Under the pieces are notes generated by a model that was given only the letters and a program-made list of their open reading frames with translations, made no database searches and was not told where the DNA came from. The translations under genes were made by a program, and so were the position numbers. Source: JBBSEZ01 sp038239195 (GTDB lineage: Bacteria > Planctomycetota > Planctomycetia > Gemmatales > Gemmataceae). Taken from it: DNA of 64,000 bases. The stretch covers positions 14,369 through 78,368 of the forward strand of contig JBBSEZ010000002.1 of NCBI GenBank assembly GCA_038239195.1, given 5' to 3'. Shown here in pieces: positions 57,783-64,000 of the stretch. Numbering within the stretch: the stretch's first letter is position 1; the number at the start of each line of letters is the position of its first letter.

Positions 57783-59760
57783 AGGGTTCGTGGACGGAGA
57801 GACCCTTGCCACCAGTGGCGTCAGCGGCAGCCCGACCCTGACCACCACCGCCACGGCGAGCAGCGCTCCGAACACCTACGCCATCGCCGCTGGCGCAGGC
57901 ACGCTCACCGCCGTCAACTACGCCTTCACCTTCCTCCCCGGCACCCTGACCGTTACCCCCGCACCCCTGACGATCAGGGCCGACGACAAGAGCAAGGTCT
58001 ACGGCGGGGCCCTGCCCCTCCTGACGGCCAGTTACAGCGGCTTCGTCAACGGTGAGACCAGCGACACCTTGACGGCCCAACCCAGTCTGACGACCACGGC
58101 CACGCCAGCCAGTCACGTCGATGTTTACTCGATCACCGCGAGCGGCGCGGCCGATCCCGACTACACCATTGCGTACGCAGCAGGCACGTTGACGATCACG
58201 CCGGCGACGCTGCTCGTCACGGCCGACGACAAGACCAGGGTTTACGGGCAGGCCAATCCGCCGTTGACCGGCACCTTGACCGGCGTGGTCAACGGCGACA
58301 ACATCACGACTCGTTTCGCGACGACTGCTCTCCTCGGCAGCGACGTGACGCCGGCCGGTTACGCGATTGCCCCGATCCTGTCGGATCCCGACCGCTTGCT
58401 GGGTAACTACTCCCTCGACGTTCGCCCGGGCACGCTCACAGTCATCCGGGCAGACACGACCGTTTCCCTGGCCCCGCTTTCCCCCGTGGTCTACGGCCAG
58501 AGCGTACCATTCACGGCGACCGTCAAGGCGGTGTTGCCGAGCACCTTGACACCGGGGGGAACAGTTACCTTCCGCGACGGCACAACCGACCTGGGCACCA
58601 TCACGCTGGACGCCAGCGGCCGGGCGTCGCTCACCGTGCCGTCCCTCGCCGTGGGCAGCCATTCGATCACGGCCGTCTACCGCGGCAACAACGACGACAA
58701 CGGCAGCACGTCGCCGCCGCTGATCCAGCAAGTCGTCCCGCAACTCACGCCCCAGGCCACGTTGAGCGGCGATGCCAGCGGCGTGCGTGGCCAGGTGCGT
58801 AGCCTGGTCCTGGGCGTGGCCAACCCCGCGCAGCCGGGCACCGTTTACACCTGGAGGATGAACTGGGGCGACGGTTCGCCCGTGCAGACAATCCAGGCGA
58901 CTGCCGGGACCGTGGTCAGCCACGCCTTCGCCGAGATCGGCAGCTACACGGCTCGCGTCACGGCCGCCCAGGGGGGCCTCGTCGGCCCCGAGGCGAGCCA
59001 GGTAATTCAGATCGCGGCCTGGGCCATCCAGACCGACCCGCTCGACGGTAAGCGCGACCTGGTCGTCGGGAGCGGCGCTCACAACAGCGAGGTCGAGATC
59101 GAGAAGCTCGCCGACGAACACGGCCGTCCCGGCGGGCTGGTCGTCGAGATCGAGAACCGGGCCACCGAGCGGTACGAACTACAGGCCATCGTGACCGGGC
59201 AGGTCGATCGCATCATCCTCTTCGGACAGGCCGCCGACCAGCTAACCGTCGCCTCCAACGTGGTGATCGACGCCGAGATCCACGCGGGCAACGGCAACAG
59301 CATCCTGCAAGGCGGCGGCGGCAACAACGTCCTGATCGGCGGTGCGGGCGACGACGTCCTCATCGGCGGAAAGGGCCGCGACATCCTCATCGGCGGCTTG
59401 GGGGCCGACTGGCTGATCGCGGGCAAGGGGGAGGACGTCCTCATCGCGGGCAAGACCGACCTCGACGCCAACATGGTCGCCATGCGCATGGTGGTGGCCG
59501 AGTGGCGCTCGGGCCGCGACTACCTGACACGAGCCCACGACCTGTTGGGTGATAGTCCGAGCGCCTCCAGACTGAACGGCGAGTACTTCCTGAACGCGAG
59601 CACGGTTCACGATGACGGCTGCCGCGACGTGCTGATCGGGGGCCCCGGCCGTGATTGGTTCTTCCTGAACGTCGATGGCGATGGCGGCGTCAAGGACATT
59701 GTCATCGGCGCCACCCGCGACGAGCGCCAGACCGACGTCGACGTTCCCTCCGGGCATTGA
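57769..59760 (+). CDS. MBG-repeat / RTX-like surface protein, N-terminally truncated
   Basis: 663 residues from an ATG that lies in the IS end, so the true start is missing. Repeats: a partial MBG domain (G-F-V-D-G-E-T-L-A-T-S-G-V), two full MBG domains (each begins L-T-I-R-A-D-D-K-S-K-V-Y-G or L-L-V-T-A-D-D-K-T-R-V-Y-G), an Ig-like domain (P-V-V-Y-G-Q-S-V-P-F-T-A-T-V), a PKD-like domain (W-R-M-N-W-G-D-G-S-P-V) and an RTX-like calcium-binding part (G-G-A-G-D-D-V-L-I-G-G-K-G-R-D repeated, about 515-560). Such proteins are very large, secreted and often adhesive. The C-terminus ends V-P-S-G-H. The IS insertion removed the N-terminal export part. Confidence 0.75.
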   Translation: MGSTIGFVDGETLATSGVSGSPTLTTTATASSAPNTYAIAAGAGTLTAVNYAFTFLPGTLTVTPAPLTIRADDKSKVYGGALPLLTASYSGFVNGETSDTLTAQPSLTTTATPASHVDVYSITASGAADPDYTIAYAAGTLTITPATLLVTADDKTRVYGQANPPLTGTLTGVVNGDNITTRFATTALLGSDVTPAGYAIAPILSDPDRLLGNYSLDVRPGTLTVIRADTTVSLAPLSPVVYGQSVPFTATVKAVLPSTLTPGGTVTFRDGTTDLGTITLDASGRASLTVPSLAVGSHSITAVYRGNNDDNGSTSPPLIQQVVPQLTPQATLSGDASGVRGQVRSLVLGVANPAQPGTVYTWRMNWGDGSPVQTIQATAGTVVSHAFAEIGSYTARVTAAQGGLVGPEASQVIQIAAWAIQTDPLDGKRDLVVGSGAHNSEVEIEKLADEHGRPGGLVVEIENRATERYELQAIVTGQVDRIILFGQAADQLTVASNVVIDAEIHAGNGNSILQGGGGNNVLIGGAGDDVLIGGKGRDILIGGLGADWLIAGKGEDVLIAGKTDLDANMVAMRMVVAEWRSGRDYLTRAHDLLGDSPSASRLNGEYFLNASTVHDDGCRDVLIGGPGRDWFFLNVDGDGGVKDIVIGATRDERQTDVDVPSGH

Positions 59761-60354
59761 GCGGCCTGGTCAACGGCGACCTGCCAGGCGGCTGCCGCAT
59801 GCCCCGTGCCAGCCCTCCCATTAGACAGGCATCGCGCACGTTGGAGCGAGAGCATTTTGAGCGCAATCCGGATGATTCCGGGGCGCCCCCGCAAGCCCTG
59901 CGTACGGTGGCAGGGTGGCAGGGTAGGCAGGCGTCAGCTTGTAAGTCGATGAACAGACAGGTCTTCCGTCGCGAAGATGTGGCTGCCACCGGGGCAGGGT
60001 ATGGCAGCGGGGCAGGCAAGCAGCACGGGGAACGGGGCATCGTCGAAGGCCCAGGCAGTGGCCCCTGCGGATTCGTTCAGGGGGTGTCTGGGGGGTGAGA
60101 TGAAACGCTTTTTGCCGGGCCTGCCGAAGGGACCGCCGATTCGCCCGGGCAGGCCGGAGCCCTGCCCCACCTCTCCCCTCCCTCAAATCGGGCCACACCC
60201 GGACTACCCTGCGTTGAACGATGCCTCGATACCTGCGTATTCTGCAACCGTAACGACCCGATGAGTAAGGAGTTCTGGGCCCGTCCTGTCTTCTGTCTGG
60301 CTCCCCCTCTCCCGTTCTGGGAGAGGGGGTTGGGGGGTGAGGGGGGTTCGCCCC
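59761..60354. other. Intergenic stretch, no gene seen
   Basis: About 590 bases after the surface protein. Open frames here have no domain character. It contains a hairpin at 60303-60329 (CCCCCTCTCCCGTTCTGG and complement, listed separately) close to the convergent permease stop. Nothing else is supported. Confidence 0.4.
60303..60329. terminator. Hairpin between surface protein and ABC permease
   Basis: CCCCCTCTCCC (60303-60313) pairs with GGGAGAGGGGG (60319-60329) around GTTCT. It lies about 25 nt after the permease stop (minus strand). Similar CCCTCTCCC..GGGAGAGGG hairpins are scattered in many GC-rich genomes, so it may be a repeat as well as a terminator. Confidence 0.5.
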
Positions 60355-63024
60355 TCATTCGTACGCGATCGCCTCGGGGATCCGCAGCCGGGTGGCGTGG
60401 TAAGCAGGCCACAGGCCGGCGACGGTGGCGAGCAGGACCGCCAGGAAGGCCACGATGCCTGCTTCGAGCCAGGGCACCTTCATGGGGAAGATGAAGCCTG
60501 CCTCGTCCAGCGCGATCACGTCGAGGACGTACCATTCCAGCACCAGTCCGATGCCGAAGCCCACGACGGCGCCAATGATACCCATCAGGACGGCCTCCGC
60601 GAGCACCGACCGTAGGACCTGAGCGCGCGTGGCCCCGACGGCGCGCAGCAGCCCCAGTTCGCGGCGGCGCTGGAGCACCGAGATGAACAGGGCGCTGACC
60701 ACACCGAGCAACGCCACCAGGCCGACCACCATCTGCTGGGCATACGCCATGCTGTACACGCGGCGCAGCGTACCGCGCAGCTCCTGGTTGACCTCGGCCC
60801 GCGTCATCACGAAGACGGCCTCTTGCTGGCCCGTCTCCTCGATCCCCTTCTTCACCGCGTCGGGGTCTGCTCCCGGTTCGAGGTAGACGTCGAACAGGTC
60901 GATCGTCTTGTCCTTGAGTTCTTCGCGATACCAGGCTCGGTCCATCAGGATCGTGCCCCGATTCCACGAGTAATCGACGACGGTGCCGATCACCTCCATC
61001 CGGATCTTCTTGCCGTTGCGGCCGGCGACCTCGAACGTGTCGCCCTTGCGGACGTGGTAGAGCGCACTGAAGTTCTCCGAGACCAGCACCTTGCCCCGCT
61101 GGCGCAACTCGGGGTGCTTCGCGAGGCCCTTCGCCAGCGCGCGCGGGGTCGTCGAGTGGTCGAACGAGCCCGCGTCGAGAGCGAGGATGTACACCATCCG
61201 GCCGCGGAAGTGAACCAGGTGCGAGCGAATCGGGAGGACGGCCTCGACGCCCTTGACCGCGAGAAGTTTCTTCTGGAAGCCTTCTTCCATCGTCACGGTC
61301 TGCCCCCCCGAAATGACCGAGGAGCCCGACGTGACGAAGAGGTCTGCCCCGACCTTCTCGTTGATCCAATCGTGGATGGCGCTTTCGGTCGAGCGCAGGA
61401 AGCCGGCCGTCTGCACCATCAGCCCGCCCGTGGCCGCCAGGGCGGCAATCACCAGGCCGGTCCGGCCCGGACTGCGCACGAGGTTATCGGCGGCCAGCCG
61501 GCCTTCCAGGCCCAGGAGCCCGCGAAACAGAGGCTGCACCAGCCGACTGAACCCGGCCGCGAGGATTGGGGCGGCTACCAGAGCGCCCAGCAAGATGCAG
61601 ACGATGCCGGCGAACGCCCCCGCCCGCGCCGGGAGGTGCTGCCGCAAGGAGACGGCGAGGAAACCGCCCGCCACGAGCAGCCCGATGCCCCCCACCTGGA
61701 TGACGAAGTAGATTGAGCCGTGCCGCCGCGGCACCCTTCGCACCGCGTCGGCCGGCTCCTCGCCCGCCGCCTGGAGGGCGGGGACGAGCGCGGCCAACAC
61801 GGCAACGGACGTCCCCGACAGGACCGCGAAGACCATCACGGCGGGGGAGTAGTCGATGCGCGCGCCGTCGATCTGGACCAGCACCTCGCTGATGACGTTG
61901 CTGAGTGGCTTGACCGCCAGCCAGGCCAACCCGAAGCCAAGGGGGAGCCCCAGCAGTGAGCCGAGTAGCCCGAGGCCCGCTGCCTCGCCCACGAACAGCA
62001 GGGCGATTTGAGACCTCGTCGCCCCCGTGGAGCGGAGGATGCCGATGTCGTGGCGCCGCTCCGCCACGCTGACCGACAGGGCGTTGTAGACCAGGAAGAG
62101 GCCGACCACCAGGGCGCCCGCTCCGCCGATCGCGAAGCCCAACTCCAGCCCTGCCGTCACGTCCGAAACCATGCTCTTGCTGGCCGCGACGGTCTGGACC
62201 TGCGCCCGATCCTGGAGCCAGTCGGCGACCCGCTGGCGAACTGCTTCCAGATCGGCGCCCTCCGTCACCTTGATCCCGATCTGATGAACGGTGCCGGGAG
62301 ACTCGGGATAGGCCAACGCCGAGGCGGCGTGAATGTTCAAAATGAGCGCCGCGTTGCCGACGTCGAACTTGTCCGGGTCAAAGGTCGCCGTCGCCACCCG
62401 GAGCAGGACGGGTTGGCGGCCCGAGACGCGCACGCGAAACCGCCGGCCCTTGCTCTTCAACTTTGCCGTCAGGTCGTCGTTCAGCTCCCCGCCGACGATC
62501 GTACTGGGCAACAGGGCCAGCTCCAGGCCGTCGCCGAAGTTGCGGACCTGGATCGTCCGCTCGACCTTCGCGCCCAGTTTGTTGTCGTTGCTCGACTTTC
62601 CCTCGCCTTCCACGTGCCCCCAGTCGAGCCCGAACAGCCAGACCGAGCGACCGTTCAACTTCTTTTTGACGTCCGCTTTGTCTTCTTGAGCCTTGCCCTC
62701 GGGCGTGAGGTCTTTCTCGTCGGCGATGATCGCGACGCGCATCAAGATGAACGGAGAGACCTCGGCGACGCCCTCGATCCCGGCCGCGCGCAGGTCGTCG
62801 GCCAGCTTGACGTCCACGCCGGCCTGCGCATTGCCGACGAGGAGGTCGGCGAACTTCGCGAGGGGGTTGACGCTGTCCTGGGCGGACGCCTTGAGCCCCC
62901 GGTTGAGCGCCTGCGTCGCCAGCAGTGTCGCGACCCCCAGGGCGATGCTCAGCACCACCAGCACCGCCCGCGTCGGGTGCTGGAGTAGATAGCCCAGGCT
63001 CAAGGTTCGGTTGAGGGAGAACAT
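60355..63024 (-). CDS. FtsX-like ABC permease (MacB/LolC type, duplicated)
   Basis: 889 residues. Helix 1 (A-V-L-V-V-L-S-I-A-L-G-V-A-T-L-L-A-T) followed by a long periplasmic domain (about 45-290), three helices (I-G-G-A-G-A-L-V-V-G-L-F-L-V-Y-N-A-L-S-V-S-V-A-E-R-R-x-D-I-G-I-L-R-x-x-G-A-T, the FtsX hallmark, then L-G-L-L-G-S-L-L-G), then a second half with another helix, periplasmic domain and a repeat of the hallmark (L-Q-R-R-R-E-L-G-L-L-R-A-V-G-A-T). This double-FtsX form is typical of single-subunit permeases working with a LolD-like ATPase, which is the neighbouring gene. Function probably lipoprotein sorting or export of a hydrophobic compound. Confidence 0.85.
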   Translation of the reverse strand: MFSLNRTLSLGYLLQHPTRAVLVVLSIALGVATLLATQALNRGLKASAQDSVNPLAKFADLLVGNAQAGVDVKLADDLRAAGIEGVAEVSPFILMRVAIIADEKDLTPEGKAQEDKADVKKKLNGRSVWLFGLDWGHVEGEGKSSNDNKLGAKVERTIQVRNFGDGLELALLPSTIVGGELNDDLTAKLKSKGRRFRVRVSGRQPVLLRVATATFDPDKFDVGNAALILNIHAASALAYPESPGTVHQIGIKVTEGADLEAVRQRVADWLQDRAQVQTVAASKSMVSDVTAGLELGFAIGGAGALVVGLFLVYNALSVSVAERRHDIGILRSTGATRSQIALLFVGEAAGLGLLGSLLGLPLGFGLAWLAVKPLSNVISEVLVQIDGARIDYSPAVMVFAVLSGTSVAVLAALVPALQAAGEEPADAVRRVPRRHGSIYFVIQVGGIGLLVAGGFLAVSLRQHLPARAGAFAGIVCILLGALVAAPILAAGFSRLVQPLFRGLLGLEGRLAADNLVRSPGRTGLVIAALAATGGLMVQTAGFLRSTESAIHDWINEKVGADLFVTSGSSVISGGQTVTMEEGFQKKLLAVKGVEAVLPIRSHLVHFRGRMVYILALDAGSFDHSTTPRALAKGLAKHPELRQRGKVLVSENFSALYHVRKGDTFEVAGRNGKKIRMEVIGTVVDYSWNRGTILMDRAWYREELKDKTIDLFDVYLEPGADPDAVKKGIEETGQQEAVFVMTRAEVNQELRGTLRRVYSMAYAQQMVVGLVALLGVVSALFISVLQRRRELGLLRAVGATRAQVLRSVLAEAVLMGIIGAVVGFGIGLVLEWYVLDVIALDEAGFIFPMKVPWLEAGIVAFLAVLLATVAGLWPAYHATRLRIPEAIAYE

Positions 63025-63029
63025 TCCTG

Positions 63030-63068
63030 TTAGCCCTTAGTCCTTCGTCCTTAGTGCTTGGCAAAGAC
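63030..63068. repeat. Dispersed repeat, family B (copy 4, half element)
   Basis: TTAGCCCTTAGTCCTTCGTC ... TAGTGCTTGGCAAAGAC, one arm only. It lies in the gap between the ABC ATPase stop and the permease ATG, 5 nt from the latter, the same place as copy 3 in the other ABC operon. Confidence 0.65.
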
Positions 63069-63113
63069 GCGACGGCTATCGGGGCCAGGGGGGAGGCGGG
63101 GCGGGGCCGGCGG

Positions 63114-63854
63114 TCAACCGGCGGAAATCCGGGTGCTGCCAGCGGACTTGGGTCGCTCGGGGATGGCAAGGGGCGGGTCGCCGGTCGTCTCGTCCGCGAG
63201 CAGCCCATCGCGGATCGTGACGAGCCGGTCGCCGTAGCTGGCCGCGTGTTTGTCGTGCGTGACCATGACCACGCTCCGCTTGCCCGGTTCGGGGAGGGCG
63301 CGAAGCAGGGCCAACACCTCCTGGCTCGTGACCGAGTCGAGGTTGCCCGTCGGTTCGTCGCACAGCACCGCGTCAGGCTCGGTGACGAGGGCGCGGGCGA
63401 TGGCCACCCGCTGCATCTCTCCACCCGACATCTCCTCGGGGAAGTGCGTGGCCCGGTGGGCCATGCCGATCCGCTCCAGCGCGGCCGATGCGTCCTTGAG
63501 GGCGGCCGAACGGCCTTTGCCCCCCAGGAGCAAGGGCAGCGCGACGTTCTCGGCCGCGGTGAGGGTGGGCAGGAGGTTGAAAAACTGGAAGACGAAGCCG
63601 ATGCGCGTGCGGCGCAGGTGCGAGCGCTCGCGGTCGGACATCAGGGCCAGGTCGCGATTCTGGTAGAGCGCCTGCCCGGTGGAGGGGGTGTCGAGGGCGC
63701 CGAGCAGGTGCATCAGGGTCGATTTTCCCGACCCGCTCGGCCCCATGATCGACACGAACTCGCCCGCCGCGATCGACAGGCTCACCCCGCGCACGGCCTG
63801 CACCGTTCGGCGGCCCTGCTGGTAGACCTTCGTCACATTCACGAGTTCCATCAT
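63114..63854 (-). CDS. LolD/MacB-type ABC transporter ATPase
   Basis: 246 residues. Walker A G-P-S-G-S-G-K-S-T, Q-loop F-V-F-Q-F-F-N-L-L-P-T-L-T-A-A-E-N-V (the LolD-type P-x-L-T-A-x-E-N-V), signature M-S-G-G-E-M-Q-R (M in place of L), Walker B A-V-L-C-D-E-P-T-G-N-L-D and the switch His in V-T-H-D. Drives the FtsX-like permease encoded 90 nt downstream, with repeat B4 between them. Start ATG 63854 (M-M-E-L) or the next codon; no strong ribosome site. Confidence 0.9.
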   Translation of the reverse strand: MMELVNVTKVYQQGRRTVQAVRGVSLSIAAGEFVSIMGPSGSGKSTLMHLLGALDTPSTGQALYQNRDLALMSDRERSHLRRTRIGFVFQFFNLLPTLTAAENVALPLLLGGKGRSAALKDASAALERIGMAHRATHFPEEMSGGEMQRVAIARALVTEPDAVLCDEPTGNLDSVTSQEVLALLRALPEPGKRSVVMVTHDKHAASYGDRLVTIRDGLLADETTGDPPLAIPERPKSAGSTRISAG

Positions 63855-64000
63855 GTCGAGCAGTCCCGAAAAGGAATAGCCACCGATGGTAACAACTCAG
63901 GGCGGAGGAGGGGTTAGCGCCGCGGCGCATAATAGTGCGTCTCCAACCTTAATCGGATCGGCGCCCGCCCCCCGTTTGTGTGGTGCACTGGGGGGATTTA

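Overview
The window is high-GC bacterial DNA that most likely comes from a planctomycete of the Gemmata/Gemmataceae type. No ribosomal or tRNA gene is present to prove this. The assignment rests on lineage-typical families: a DUF1501 twin-arginine protein, a TIGR02996 leaf, a TIGR03000-type protein, DUF4058 and Uma2 proteins, a DUF3500 protein, a SUMF1-type protein, and a surface protein with MBG and RTX-like repeats. The Kdo hydroxylase and the dense glycosyltransferase block suggest a Gram-negative type outer membrane.

Layout. 1-5.85 kb: a cut-off HtrA/DegP protease, then a minus-strand proteostasis operon clpB-hsp20-lon whose last two genes overlap by 4 nt. 6.2-7.7 kb: Uma2 and DUF4058. 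7.78-9.77 kb: leuA behind a leader with a promoter, a 20-codon peptide with nine leucines and a terminator hairpin, i.e. a classical attenuator layout; an RNA ligase follows. 11-20.4 kb: envelope glycan block (three GT87-like polytopic enzymes, one GT2, a YdjC/HpnK deacetylase, a four-repeat secreted protein, a Kdo hydroxylase). At about 20.48-20.59 kb lies an apparent c-di-GMP-I (GEMM) riboswitch aptamer with no evident gene behind it. 20.7-31.4 kb: mixed metabolism (alpha/beta hydrolase, ClpS, sugar isomerase, SUMF1, HerA-like ATPase, AroH, beta-propeller, SagB-type oxidase). 31.6-36.7 kb: an accessory stretch with a MenAT-like antitoxin/nucleotidyltransferase pair, a 769-residue multidomain protein of unknown function and two decayed genes. 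36.8-46.8 kb: desaturase, DUF1501, DEAD-box helicase, MqnD, DUF3500, AccD, protein kinase, RsmE. 46.9-51 kb: a membrane cluster followed by a sigma54-activator-like protein and a receiver-like protein, both without catalytic residues, and a small 2[4Fe-4S] ferredoxin. 51-54.9 kb: a Gly/Cys/Tyr-rich TIGR03000 protein and an ABC exporter. 55-60 kb: CoA transferase, pirin, a truncated IS3 element and a truncated giant surface protein. 60.3-63.9 kb: a LolCDE/MacB-like ABC system.

A recurring theme is the set of dispersed palindromic repeats. At least four families lie in the gaps between genes. One family of about 100 bp (four copies) runs into neighbouring genes and supplies their last codons and stop. 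Another (four copies) sits twice between the ATPase and permease genes of unrelated ABC operons. The least conventional observations are the leader of leuA, the orphan GEMM aptamer, the gene-trimming palindromes and the degenerate signalling trio at 49-51 kb. All calls come from reading the sequence; no database search was run.
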